From: Nonomuraea maritima | GTDB taxonomy: Bacteria > Actinomycetota > Actinomycetes > Streptosporangiales > Streptosporangiaceae | Reading direction: 5' to 3' | Assembly: GCF_900100395.1 (NCBI RefSeq) | Contig: NZ_FNFB01000003.1 | Coordinates: 124,001 to 188,000, forward strand | Length of the DNA: 64,000 nt | Shown here: positions 18,951 through 27,387 of the stretch, in pieces | Layout of the letters: each line of letters begins with the position of its first letter | How positions within the stretch are numbered: position 1 is the first letter of the stretch | Notes under the pieces: generated by a model | Databases searched by the model: none | Seen by the model: only the letters and a program-made list of their open reading frames with translations | What the model was told of the DNA's origin: nothing | Made by a program: the position numbers and the translations under genes

Positions 18951-20111
18951 TCAGTAGCTCAGCACGGGGGTACGCGGCTCATCGGCGGGAGCCCCGAGGT
19001 CGAGGGCTCGCGGCCCGCGCCGTACGGCCCGGGCGATGAGGACGTAGTCGACGACCGCCAGCAGTCCCAGCACGGTCGCGAACGCGGCGAGGGACGTGCC
19101 CACCATGCCCGCGGTGAGCCCCGGTGACATCGCGTCGGCCACGGTGAGCCGCTCCCAGATCATCCAGGGCTGCCGTCCCACCTCGCGGGCCAGCCAGCCC
19201 ATGATCGCCAGCACGAACGGCAGCGGCGTCATCACGACGAGCAGCCGCTGCGCCCAACGCCACCGGTGCAGGAAACGGACCAGCGGCAGCAGGACGAACA
19301 GCATGACCAGCGCGAGCAGTTCCCCGCCCGTCACCATGAAGCCGAGCGCGCTCGCCGCCGCGCTGTTGTCCCACTTGCCCTCCTGCACGCCGGCGAACTG
19401 CGCGAACCCGGTGCCCATGGTCAGGAAGATCCCGACGGCAGCCACCGCCACGCCGGTGCGCAGCGACCTGGTGAAGAACTCGCGGTCCTCGGCCCGCAGG
19501 AGCTTGTACGCGCTCGCGCCCGCCAGCACCATGCCGCCGGTGAACATCCCGGCCGCGATCACGTGCGGGAAGGCGAAGATCAACGTTTTGTTGGTGAAGA
19601 GGGCGACGGGGTCGGTCAGCGCCAGGCGGTCACCGGTGACCGTCGCGCCCGCCGGGTTCTGCAGGAACGCGTTGGCCGCCATGACGAAGAAGGCGCTGGC
19701 GTACGCGGTCAGCGTCACGAGCCAGATGCAGGCCAGGTGCGCCCAGCGCGGCAGCCGTCCCCAGCCGAAGATCCACAGCCCGAGGAACGTCGACTCGAGG
19801 AAGAAGGCGACCAGCGTCTCCATGGCCAGCGGGGCGCCGAAGACGTCACCCGCGTAGTGGGACAACCCGCTCCATGCCAGCCCGAACTGGAACTCCATCA
19901 CCAATCCGGTGACGATGCCCAGCGCGTAGTTGATGACGTAGATCTGCCCCCAGAACCTGGCCGCTTTCTCGCGTGCCGGATCGCCCGTGATCGTCCACCG
20001 GGTGTGCATGATCGCCACGAGCGGCGCCAGCCCCAGTGTCAGCACCACGAACAGGAAATGCAGGCTGCCCGTCACGGCGAACTGCGTGCGGGCGAGGTCG
20101 AGTACGTCCAT
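18951..20111 (-). CDS. cydA: Cytochrome bd oxidase subunit I (CydA), short, Q-loop missing
   Basis: Quinol-oxidising heme subunit, 386 residues against about 450-520 in most CydA proteins. Likely heme ligands and proton-channel residues are kept: His18, His183, Met259, Glu98, Glu106 and the GRQPW motif at 312-316. The shortening falls in one place: between GTGFAQ (233-238) and GFMVTGG (257-263) only about 18 residues remain where the periplasmic quinol-binding Q-loop normally lies. ATG at 20111 is preceded by AAGGA; upstream in-frame codons run back through the palindromic promoter region and are unlikely. First gene of cydABDC, divergent from padR. Confidence 0.92.
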   Translation of the reverse strand: MDVLDLARTQFAVTGSLHFLFVVLTLGLAPLVAIMHTRWTITGDPAREKAARFWGQIYVINYALGIVTGLVMEFQFGLAWSGLSHYAGDVFGAPLAMETLVAFFLESTFLGLWIFGWGRLPRWAHLACIWLVTLTAYASAFFVMAANAFLQNPAGATVTGDRLALTDPVALFTNKTLIFAFPHVIAAGMFTGGMVLAGASAYKLLRAEDREFFTRSLRTGVAVAAVGIFLTMGTGFAQFAGVQEGKWDNSAAASALGFMVTGGELLALVMLFVLLPLVRFLHRWRWAQRLLVVMTPLPFVLAIMGWLAREVGRQPWMIWERLTVADAMSPGLTAGMVGTSLAAFATVLGLLAVVDYVLIARAVRRGPRALDLGAPADEPRTPVLSY

Positions 20112-20152
20112 CCGCCACGATCCTTCATACATAGGTTGTCTACATATAGGGA

Positions 20153-20166
20153 GTCTACATGTAGAC
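20153..20166. promoter_or_regulatory. 14-bp palindrome between cydA and padR, probable PadR operator
   Basis: GTCTACATGTAGAC is a perfect palindrome midway between the two divergent starts. CTACAT recurs on both sides (20139-20144 and 20170-20175), giving three phased copies. PadR proteins typically bind ATGT/ACAT dyads, so control of both padR and cydABDC is plausible. Confidence 0.6.
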
Positions 20167-20202
20167 TGGCTACATGCGAAACGGGTGTCTAGGATCGAGG
20201 AC

Positions 20203-20538
20203 ATGAATCCGGACGCGCTGCGCGGGCACATGGACGCGTTGCTGCTCTCTGTGCTGGAGCGGGAGCCGTTGCACGGCTACGCCATCATCGAGGCGTTGCA
20301 GGAACGCAGCGGAGGAGCGCTCAACGTCCCCACGGGAACGGTCTATCCGGCGCTGCGCCGGCTCGAGCGCATCGGTTACCTGTCGAGCGAGTGGGCCACG
20401 GTGGGCGGGCGCAAGCGGCGCACCTACCGGCTGACCGACTCCGGCAGGAAGCAGCTCGAAGGCGAGCGATCGGCCTGGCGGCAGTTCACCACCGTGATCG
20501 GCGGCGTCCTGCGCGCCGACACCACCGGAACCACCTGA
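20203..20538 (+). CDS. PadR-family transcriptional regulator
   Basis: 111-residue winged-helix repressor: LLLSVLEREPLHGYAIIEAL, then the GTVYPALRRLERIGYL recognition region and the wing GGRKRRTYRLTDSGRKQL, all diagnostic of PadR. ATG at 20203 follows GATCGAGG. It is divergent from cydABDC across a palindrome, suggesting redox or ligand-responsive control of the bd oxidase; the ligand is unknown. Confidence 0.92.
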   Translation: MNPDALRGHMDALLLSVLEREPLHGYAIIEALQERSGGALNVPTGTVYPALRRLERIGYLSSEWATVGGRKRRTYRLTDSGRKQLEGERSAWRQFTTVIGGVLRADTTGTT

Positions 20539-20692
20539 CCGGCCCGAACGCTGCCTGCCGCCGTCCGTGTGCCGCGCGGCGTCTTCCTGCGCGGCCTGAC
20601 CGGGCCGCCCGGCTCGGGTACAGGGGACGGCAGGTCCCGCCCGGCGGGCAGGGCCTGCTGTGCTCGTCCTCGACGGGGCGGCGGCTGTGGGG

Positions 20693-21355
20693 TCAGGCGC
20701 GCTCGGGGGCCGTCAGGCGCAGGCAGCGTGTCGCGCAGTAGACCTGCAGCCCCCACATCGCCGAGGTCACCAGGTTGGCCAGCGCGCCGGGCAGGGCGGC
20801 GAGGGTGTTGGGCGCGGTGGCGCCGTACGACAGCAGCAGCGCGAGCCCGCCGGTGATCGGCAGCGCGACCCAGACGAGTACGGCGAGCGACCTGATGGCC
20901 AGCCGCGGCCGGCGGATCCAGCGGGCGCCCCGGCTCAGCCCGAACAGGACGAGACCGCCGTACAGGCCGAGGGAGAGCTGGATGGCGTCGAGCACGCGCG
21001 AGACCGGCCCGTACCACGCGGGCTGGTGCAGCCAGACCTCATCGGTGGCCGGGTAGAGCCGCCACAGCACCGACCACATGACCACGGTGATCGGGAGGCT
21101 GATGAACAGCAGCGTCGCCAGCCGCCGCCCGGACGACGCGGTGAGCTCGGCCTGGTAACCGGGCGCGACCTCGGACACGTGCCCGAACTCCGCCACCGCC
21201 AGCCGCTCGGCCTCGTCACGGTCGAGCCCGCTCGCCTCCAGCGCCTCGGCGGCGTCGAACAGGCTGTCGCGCGCCTCGACGACCAGGTCACGCTTGGTGC
21301 CGTGCGGGCCGGACAGCGCGTCGCTCAGCTCGGCCACGTAGTCGTCGATGCGCAT
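20693..21355 (-). CDS. HAAS-type (permease prefix domain) membrane protein
   Basis: 220 residues. The N-terminal helical domain (MRIDDYVAELSDALSGPHGTK... to about residue 65, with EAERLAVAEFG) matches the HAAS/permease-prefix domain often found beside PadR regulators. Four or five hydrophobic segments follow. ATG at 21355 follows GGAGG. It converges with padR, and a functional pairing with it is possible. Molecular role unknown. Confidence 0.78.
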   Translation of the reverse strand: MRIDDYVAELSDALSGPHGTKRDLVVEARDSLFDAAEALEASGLDRDEAERLAVAEFGHVSEVAPGYQAELTASSGRRLATLLFISLPITVVMWSVLWRLYPATDEVWLHQPAWYGPVSRVLDAIQLSLGLYGGLVLFGLSRGARWIRRPRLAIRSLAVLVWVALPITGGLALLLSYGATAPNTLAALPGALANLVTSAMWGLQVYCATRCLRLTAPERA

Positions 21356-21421
21356 GGCCTCCAGTCTAGAGACGGAGGCGTCGGGTGCCCATCCGGGAAA
21401 GCCCTGATTCATCGCCGCTCC

Positions 21422-22777
21422 TCAGCGCCGGATCGCCGGGTTGGGCAGGTGGGGACGGACGCCCGCGTGCGGCGCAGAACCCCACAGCAGGGCGGCCGCG
21501 GCGACGGCCGCCAGCACCGCCAGCCAGGCTCCCGTGCGGCCCGCACGCGGGACGTGCGCGGCGAGTGTCCATAACAGGGAGGGCCACCGCTGGTGCGCGG
21601 CCCGCCGGCGCATCTCGGCGGCGGCGTACGCGAAGTCCGTCGCGGTGGCCCGGTCGCCCGCCCGCAGGCCCGCGTAGAGCGCGGCCAGCCCGTCGGCGGA
21701 GGCGTCGGGCCCGGCGGGGGCGCGCATCGACTGCTCGTCGGCCAGCGCCCGCCTGCGCGAGAACCAGCGCAGCATCGGCCAGCGCAGGCTCACCCGCATA
21801 CCGCGCGGCGTGAGCGCGAACGTGCAGTCCTTGACCCGTACCCCTGACGGGTGCACCAGCCCGGCGAACCGGCACGCCGACAGGTCGAGCGTGCGCAGGC
21901 TCAGGTCGGCCGCGCTCACCTGGCGCAGCGAGGTGAGCGACGACGCGCCGCGCCCGGTCACGGTCGCGGGCCCGCGCAGGACCGCCCCTTCGAGGTCGGC
22001 CTGCGCGTCGGTGAGCCGCACCGTCGCGGGCCCCGTCACCTCCACCCCGCGCAGGTCGACGCCGCACCTCGCCACCGTGACGTCGAGCGCGCCGTCGGCG
22101 CGCGCCCTGGCCGCCGAGAGGCGTCCGGTGGCCGACAGGTACGCGTCCGCGGCGAAGTGCGCGGCGTCGAACGCGGCGTGGCCGGTCACCTTGCGGAACG
22201 ACAGGGTACGGCCGAAGCGGGCGCCCCTGAAGACGGCCCCCGCGCCGAGGCGGGCGCCGTCGAACGTGGCGTAGCCGTCGAACCTGGCCCGCTCACAGGA
22301 CAGCCCGTGGGAGAGGTCGGCCTGGCTGAACAGCGCGTCGCGGGCCATCACGGCCCGGTCCAGCGAGAGGTGCCCGAGCACCGGGACGCCGTGGAAGGAC
22401 AGCTCGCGGGCGAAACGGGCGTCGGCCAGCGACACGTTGCCCTCGAATCGGGCGCCGAAGAAGGAGGCCAGGCGCTCGAACCGGGCGCCGTCGAGGGTGA
22501 CGTCGCCGGAGAACGTGACCTCCGCCAGGCGGACGTCGCCGGTGAACGTCGCGCGCTCCATCCGGGTCCTGCCGGGCCGGCCGCGGGCGGCGTCGAGCAC
22601 GCGGCTGAACAGATCACTGGAAAGGGTGGTGCCTCGCAGGTCGAGCAGGCGTCCGGGGGAGATGCCGCGCAGCGTCGCGTCGAGATGCTCGGGGCTGAGG
22701 TGGGCAAGGCAGTAGCCGGAGGGCCGGCTAGCGACTCCGGTGCAGGCAGACGAGTACGCGCAGGTGACCCAGTCCAT
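21422..22777 (-). CDS. Pentapeptide-repeat-like protein with Cys/His N-terminus and C-terminal membrane anchor
   Basis: 451 residues. The N-terminus has a zinc-site-like pattern C-x5-C-x10-C-x2-H (CAYSSAC...GYCLAH). Residues 70-330 are built of short repeats with F, A or L at regular spacing (for example ARFEGNVSLADARFARELSF), as in pentapeptide-repeat beta-helices. A basic region follows, then one C-terminal hydrophobic segment (LAVLAAVAAAALLWG). ATG at 22777 has a weak ribosome site but begins the recognisable domain. Function unknown. Confidence 0.75.
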   Translation of the reverse strand: MDWVTCAYSSACTGVASRPSGYCLAHLSPEHLDATLRGISPGRLLDLRGTTLSSDLFSRVLDAARGRPGRTRMERATFTGDVRLAEVTFSGDVTLDGARFERLASFFGARFEGNVSLADARFARELSFHGVPVLGHLSLDRAVMARDALFSQADLSHGLSCERARFDGYATFDGARLGAGAVFRGARFGRTLSFRKVTGHAAFDAAHFAADAYLSATGRLSAARARADGALDVTVARCGVDLRGVEVTGPATVRLTDAQADLEGAVLRGPATVTGRGASSLTSLRQVSAADLSLRTLDLSACRFAGLVHPSGVRVKDCTFALTPRGMRVSLRWPMLRWFSRRRALADEQSMRAPAGPDASADGLAALYAGLRAGDRATATDFAYAAAEMRRRAAHQRWPSLLWTLAAHVPRAGRTGAWLAVLAAVAAAALLWGSAPHAGVRPHLPNPAIRR

Positions 22778-23145
22778 GAACGGGTGATACCCGCACACGG
22801 CCGCGTCAAGGTTCGGCCGTTCAATGGTCCGGGTACTTAACCGGCAATTATGCGGTGCTGAATCGCGGACGATACCGCTACGCCTGCCCGATCCCTGGTT
22901 TTCGGCTGTCCATTCCTCGGTGTCGTCGGACCGCCATCGCCTGATCATGCGTCTCTCCGGGCCGCCGTCAGGACCTGGGAACGTCGGCAGCCCGGGACGG
23001 CGGATACTCCTGGCAAGCTCTCCCTTCCGGTGCGGGAAGGCTGGTCATGACCGATACGGTCGTCCGGGGGTAGGGCGCCCTTCTTCGGGAAGACCGGTCA
23101 TGTGGGGCGGATGCCCGTATTCATCGGGGACACGCGCCTGAGCAT
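22778..23145. other. Intergenic region, no gene seen
   Basis: About 370 bases between divergent genes without a convincing frame. It contains short dyads (for example GGTCATGACC) but nothing recognised, and it borders the thioredoxin promoter. Confidence 0.4.
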
Positions 23146-23171
23146 GGAATGCTGGAGGCATGTGCGTGGTT
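23146..23171 (+). promoter_or_regulatory. SigR-type (disulfide stress) promoter of the thioredoxin gene
   Basis: GGAAT (23146-23150), exactly 18 bases, then GTT (23169-23171): the consensus recognised by the actinobacterial ECF sigma factor SigR/SigH. It lies 45 bases before the thioredoxin start. Thioredoxin genes are established SigR targets in Streptomyces; here the assignment rests on the motif and the target. Confidence 0.75.
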
Positions 23172-23215
23172 GACACGCATGCACTTCAGTGACAACGACG
23201 AGCAAGGAGCCACTT

Positions 23216-23590
23216 GTGGCGACCATCGAAGTAACCGAGCAGAACTTCAACGACATTGCCGACAAGGGCATCGTCCTGCTCGACTTCTGGGCCGAGTGGT
23301 GCCCGCCGTGCAAGAAGTTCGGGCCGATCTTCGAGCAGGCCTCCGACAAGCACGAGGACATTACCTTCGGCAAGATCGACACCGACGCTGAGCAGGGGCT
23401 CGCGCAGGGCTTCGAGATCACGTCCATCCCGACGCTCATGGCCATCCGCGACGGCATCGTGGTCTTCTCCCAGGCCGGCGCCATCCCGGGGCCCGCGCTG
23501 GACGACCTCATCCGGCAGGTCAGGGCCCTCGACATGGACGGCATCAGGGCCGAGCTCAGCGAGGAGCTGAAGAACGCCCAGCAGAGCTGA
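23216..23590 (+). CDS. Thioredoxin (WCPPC active site)
   Basis: Cytoplasmic dithiol-disulfide oxidoreductase of 124 residues. The active site is W-C29-P-P-C32 instead of the usual WCGPC, in LLDFWAEWCPPCKKF, and the cis-proline loop TSIPTLMAI is present. The change of Gly to Pro alters redox potential in studied thioredoxins. GTG at 23216 is chosen because AAGGAG lies 6 bases before it; a GTG at 23189 has no site. The SigR-type promoter upstream predicts induction by thiol oxidation. Confidence 0.93.
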   Translation: MATIEVTEQNFNDIADKGIVLLDFWAEWCPPCKKFGPIFEQASDKHEDITFGKIDTDAEQGLAQGFEITSIPTLMAIRDGIVVFSQAGAIPGPALDDLIRQVRALDMDGIRAELSEELKNAQQS

Positions 23591-23595
23591 CGCCA

Positions 23596-23637
23596 TCGCG
23601 AAGGCCCCGCCTGCCGGATCGCAGGCGGGGCCTTCGC
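23596..23637. terminator. 18-bp hairpin terminator between thioredoxin and methyltransferase genes
   Basis: Perfect 18-base arms (23596-23613 and 23620-23637, starting CGCGAAGGCCCCGCCTGC) with a 6-base loop, between two convergent genes. It can act in both directions. Confidence 0.9.
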
Positions 23638-23662
23638 GTGCCGTGAGTCAGGGGACGAGCCT

Positions 23663-24433
23663 TCAGAGCTTGCGGCCGACGCCGACGTAGCCGAAGTCGA
23701 TGCGGTCGTCGACCGGCGCGTCGGGATCGTCGGGACGCCAGCCGTCCGGGAACGTCAGGCCCGGCTCGGCCAGCTCGTACCCGTCGAAGAAGCGCAGGAT
23801 GCCCTCGCGGTCGCGCAGGTTCAGCGCGGCCGTGCTCCTGCGGTAGATCTCCAGGGCCTCCGGCGTGGTGTCCGGTGTCGGGTCGACGGCGTGGCTGATC
23901 ACCAGGTAGCTCCCCGGCGCGCTCACCTCCCGCAGCTTCGCCACCACGTCGTAGGCGACGTCGTCCGGCATGAAGTGCAGCAGCGCCAGCATGAGGAACG
24001 CGACCGGCCGGTCGAAGTCGACCATGTCGCGCACCTTGTCGAGCAGCACGTCCGTGTCGCGCACGTCCGCCTGCAGGAAGTCGACGTTCGCCGTCCTGGC
24101 CAGCAGCGCCCGCCCGTGCACGCACACCACGGAGTCGTAGTCGACGTAGACCACGCGCGCCTCCGGCGCGATCTCATGGGTGTTGCCCTGGGTCGGCAGC
24201 CCCGCGCCGAGGTCGACGATCTGCTGCACGCCGGAGTCGGCCACGTGCCGTACGGCGCGCCGCAGGAAGTTCCGGTTCGCCCACGCGCCCTGCTTGGTGT
24301 GGGGGAACGTCTTGAGGATCTGCTCCGCCGCGGCGCGGTCGGCGGCGAAGTTGTCCTTGCCGTCGAGGTAGTAGTCGTACATTCGTGCGACATTGGGGAC
24401 GTTCGGGTCGACCCCTTCCGGAGCTGTATCCAC
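23663..24433 (-). CDS. SAM-dependent methyltransferase, DUF574 type
   Basis: 256 residues of the actinomycete family with the signature NVARMYDYYLDGKDNFAADR at the N-terminus, the SAM-binding block IVDLGAGLPTQG, and VVYVDYDSVV plus FLQADVRD. Many paralogues occur in Streptomyces and Streptosporangiaceae; most have no known substrate. GTG at 24433 is chosen because GGGAG lies 5 bases before it; a TTG at 24445 would add four residues. It is expressed alone from its own promoter. Confidence 0.88.
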   Translation of the reverse strand: MDTAPEGVDPNVPNVARMYDYYLDGKDNFAADRAAAEQILKTFPHTKQGAWANRNFLRRAVRHVADSGVQQIVDLGAGLPTQGNTHEIAPEARVVYVDYDSVVCVHGRALLARTANVDFLQADVRDTDVLLDKVRDMVDFDRPVAFLMLALLHFMPDDVAYDVVAKLREVSAPGSYLVISHAVDPTPDTTPEALEIYRRSTAALNLRDREGILRFFDGYELAEPGLTFPDGWRPDDPDAPVDDRIDFGYVGVGRKL

Positions 24434-24543
24434 ATGAACTCCCAAGATTGTTCACTTTTCGGGGTGAGCATAGCCGCGTAGCCCGACATTCACCGGGTTT
24501 CCGGCAGCTCGGCAGTGAGACGTAGATCACTAGGGAACGACGA

Positions 24544-24573
24544 CGCCCTCCGGCCCGAGCGGGCCGGAGGGCG
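24544..24573. terminator. 13-bp hairpin terminator after the DAHP synthase gene
   Basis: Perfect 13-base arms CGCCCTCCGGCCC and GGGCCGGAGGGCG with a 4-base loop, 18 bases past the stop of the minus-strand gene. Confidence 0.9.
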
Positions 24574-24590
24574 CGAAGGAAGCGCGGGCG

Positions 24591-25928
24591 TCAGCCGCGG
24601 TACAGCTCGGCCACCCGGAAGGCGAGGTCGAGCGACTGGACGCGGTTGAGCCGCGGGTCGCAGGCCGTCTCGTAGCGCGTCGCGAGGTCGGCCTCGTTGA
24701 TCTCGTGGCCGCCGCCGAGGCACTCGGTCACGTCGTCGCCGGTGAACTCGATGTGGATGCCGCCCGGGTGCGTACCCAGCGCCCGGTGCACCTCGAAGAA
24801 GCCGGCCACCTCGTCGAGCACGTCGTCGACCCGCCGCGTCTTGTGGCCGCTCGGCGTCTCGAACGTGTTGCCGTGCATCGGGTCGCAGATCCACGCGACC
24901 CGCGCGCCGCTCGCGGTGATCTCCTTGACCAGGCCCGGCAGCAGGTCACGGATCTTCGAGGCGCCGAAGCGGGTGATGAACGTGAGCCGCCCCGCCTCGT
25001 TGGCCGGGTTGAGCTTCTCGATGAGCGCGAGCGCGTCGTCCGCGGTGGTGGACGGGCCGAGCTTCACGCCGATCGGGTTGCGGATCTTGGCGAAGAAGTC
25101 GACGTGCGCGCCGTCGAGCTGGCGGGTGCGCTCGCCGATCCAGACCATGTGCGCCGACACGTCGTACGGCAGGCCCGTACGCGAGTCGATGCGGGTGAGC
25201 GCCCGGTCGTAGTCGAGGATGAGCGCCTCGTGCGAGGAGTAGAACTCGACCGTGTGGAACTCCTCGGGCTCGGCCCCGCAGGCCCGCATGAACGCGAGCG
25301 CCTGGTCGATCTCGCGGGCCAGCTGCTCGTAGCGGCGCCCGGAGGGCGACCCGGCCACGAAGTCCTGGTTCCAGGCGTGCACCTGGCGCAGGTCGGCGTA
25401 ACCGCCCTTGGTGAAGGCGCGGGCGAGGTTGAGCGTCACCGCCGAGGAGTGGTACGCCTTGAGCAGCCGCCACGGGTCGGGCCGGCGTGCCTCGGGGGTG
25501 AAATCGAACCCGTTGACCATGTCGCCGCGGTAGGCCGGCAGCTCGACGCCGTCGCGCACCTCGGTGGGCTTCGAGCGGGGCTTGGCGAACTGGCCCGCGA
25601 CGCGGCCGATCTTCACGACCGGCACCCTGCCCGCGTAGGTCAGCACGATCGCCATCTGCAGCAGCGTCTTGAGCTTGTTGCGCACATTGTCGGCGGTGGC
25701 GCCGGTGAACGTCTCGGCGCAGTCACCGCCTTGCAGGACGAACGCCTCGCCGCGGGCTACGGCGGCCAGCTGGTCCTTCAGCTGGTCGCACTCGCCGGCG
25801 AAGACGAGGGGCGGCAGGCCGCCGAGCTCGGCGACGACTTTCTCGAGCTCGTCGGGATCGGGCCACTCGGGCTGCTGCGCAGCTTGAAGAGCCCGCCAGG
25901 AATCAAGATCCACCAGATTGCTGCTCAC
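24591..25928 (-). CDS. Class II DAHP synthase
   Basis: Condenses phosphoenolpyruvate with erythrose 4-phosphate, the first step of the shikimate pathway. 445 residues, the size of plant and actinobacterial class II enzymes. Metal and substrate motifs are visible: LQGGDCAETF, VVKIGRVAGQFAKPRS, HMVWIGERTRQLDGAHV, ICDPMHGNT and HIEFTGDDVTECLGG. GTG at 25928 gives an N-terminus like known homologues (SWRALQAAQQPEWPD) though its ribosome site is weak. It may supply primary metabolism or an aromatic product; no biosynthetic cluster is adjacent. Confidence 0.95.
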   Translation of the reverse strand: MSSNLVDLDSWRALQAAQQPEWPDPDELEKVVAELGGLPPLVFAGECDQLKDQLAAVARGEAFVLQGGDCAETFTGATADNVRNKLKTLLQMAIVLTYAGRVPVVKIGRVAGQFAKPRSKPTEVRDGVELPAYRGDMVNGFDFTPEARRPDPWRLLKAYHSSAVTLNLARAFTKGGYADLRQVHAWNQDFVAGSPSGRRYEQLAREIDQALAFMRACGAEPEEFHTVEFYSSHEALILDYDRALTRIDSRTGLPYDVSAHMVWIGERTRQLDGAHVDFFAKIRNPIGVKLGPSTTADDALALIEKLNPANEAGRLTFITRFGASKIRDLLPGLVKEITASGARVAWICDPMHGNTFETPSGHKTRRVDDVLDEVAGFFEVHRALGTHPGGIHIEFTGDDVTECLGGGHEINEADLATRYETACDPRLNRVQSLDLAFRVAELYRG

Positions 25929-26019
25929 GAGATACGAGGGTATGCCACTGACCCGTCCGGACCGACCCCCGTGTCCACGTTGTGAGAATGCAGTTGTACG
26001 CATTCGGGACGGGCGTACG

Positions 26020-27216
26020 TCATGCCTCCTTGATGAGCACGTGCTCCGGCCGGACTCCGGTGCCGATGAACCGCCGCGCCAGCCGGTTCACGAACGGCAG
26101 CCCTGCCGGGTCGCGCGGCAGCCGTGGCGCGTCCGACGACCTGCTCAGCGTCGGGCTGATCACGCGGTTCTGCACGACACGCTGGGCGGCCTGGGTGACC
26201 CGGGTGGGGAACATCCGCCGCCGCTGCAGCAGGTGGAGGGTGGACTCGGGGATCGGCGCCCCCGACCGGAGCGACCCGGCGAGCAGGTTGGCGGCGGCGA
26301 CGGCGTCCTGCACGGCGAGGTTGATGCCGACCCCGAACACCGGCGACATGGCGTGCGCGGCGTCGCCGATGCACAGCAGGCCTGGACGGTGCCAGCGGCG
26401 CAGCCGGTTGAGCTCGACCCTGAGCATGCTGACCTCGTCCCAGCCACCGATCTCACCGGCCCGCCCGGCCAGCCAGGGCAGCAGCTGCGCGACCGGGCGG
26501 CGCAGGGCGTCGATGTCCTGGCGTACGAGCTCGTCGTAGCCGCCCTTGGGGATGAGGTACGCCAGCTGCCAGTAGGCCCCCCTGTTGATCGCGACCATCA
26601 TCTGGCCCGCGGACAGCCGCAGGAACGTGTCGCCTCGGTCGGTGTCGTGGCGGGGCAGCCGGAACCACAGCACGTCCATCGGTGCGCCGAGGTCCTGCGG
26701 GACGAGCCCGGCCCGCTCGCGCAGCACGGACGTCCGGCCGTCGGCGGCGACCGTGAGTGCGGCCCGGATCTCGTGCTCGCCCGTCGCGTCGCGGTAGCGC
26801 AGCCCCCGTACGGCGCCGTCCTCGCGGATCAGGTCGTGGGCCTCGGCGCCCATCAGCAGCCGGAACCCGGGGTAGCGCCGGGCGGCCGACGTGATCAGTT
26901 CGAGGAAGTCCCACTGCGGGACGAACGCGATGTAGTCGTACCCGCCGGCCAGTCCGCGCAGGTTCGCCAGCTGGACCTCGCCGGTGTCGGTCACGACGCT
27001 CATGGAGTAGGCCTTGCGGTGCGGGAGCTCGAGGAAGTCCTGCGCCAGGCCCAGCTCGTCGAGCACCTGCAGCGTGGAGGGGTGGATCGTGTCGCCCCTG
27101 AAGTCGCGCAGGAAGTCATGGTGTTTCTCCAGCAGCGTCACCTCGACGCCCGACCTGGCCAGGATCAGGGCGAGCATCGCACCCGCCGGCCCGCCGCCCG
27201 CTATCACGCATCCCAT
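26020..27216 (-). CDS. FAD-dependent monooxygenase (PHBH/UbiH-like)
   Basis: 398-residue flavoprotein. The FAD Rossmann motif GGGPAG is at 7-12, followed by LLEKHHDFLRDFRGDTIHPS, and the second FAD site GDAAHAMSPVFGVGINLAVQDA is clear. Members hydroxylate or dehydrogenate aromatic or polyketide-like substrates with NAD(P)H. ATG at 27216 begins directly at the Rossmann strand. It is divergent from the gntR gene and 92 bases upstream of the DAHP synthase. Substrate not predictable. Confidence 0.87.
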   Translation of the reverse strand: MGCVIAGGGPAGAMLALILARSGVEVTLLEKHHDFLRDFRGDTIHPSTLQVLDELGLAQDFLELPHRKAYSMSVVTDTGEVQLANLRGLAGGYDYIAFVPQWDFLELITSAARRYPGFRLLMGAEAHDLIREDGAVRGLRYRDATGEHEIRAALTVAADGRTSVLRERAGLVPQDLGAPMDVLWFRLPRHDTDRGDTFLRLSAGQMMVAINRGAYWQLAYLIPKGGYDELVRQDIDALRRPVAQLLPWLAGRAGEIGGWDEVSMLRVELNRLRRWHRPGLLCIGDAAHAMSPVFGVGINLAVQDAVAAANLLAGSLRSGAPIPESTLHLLQRRRMFPTRVTQAAQRVVQNRVISPTLSRSSDAPRLPRDPAGLPFVNRLARRFIGTGVRPEHVLIKEA

Positions 27217-27387
27217 AATTCATCACCCCATGAAATAGTCGCACGCCGCACGAAAACCGCCAAGGGGTTCGACATGCCCTGAGCCCTTGCCGACAACCTC
27301 TCCCGGTTCGTAAGGGCGGAACAAGGCGACGGATATTGACAGACGCGCATACTTGTCTGACGATTTGCGACGATGGAGGGGAAACAC

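Noticed and set aside
24690..27216. Start of an aromatic natural-product cluster (DAHP synthase plus FAD monooxygenase)
   Set aside because: No other biosynthetic, carrier-protein or resistance genes are near; the two genes alone do not make a cluster.
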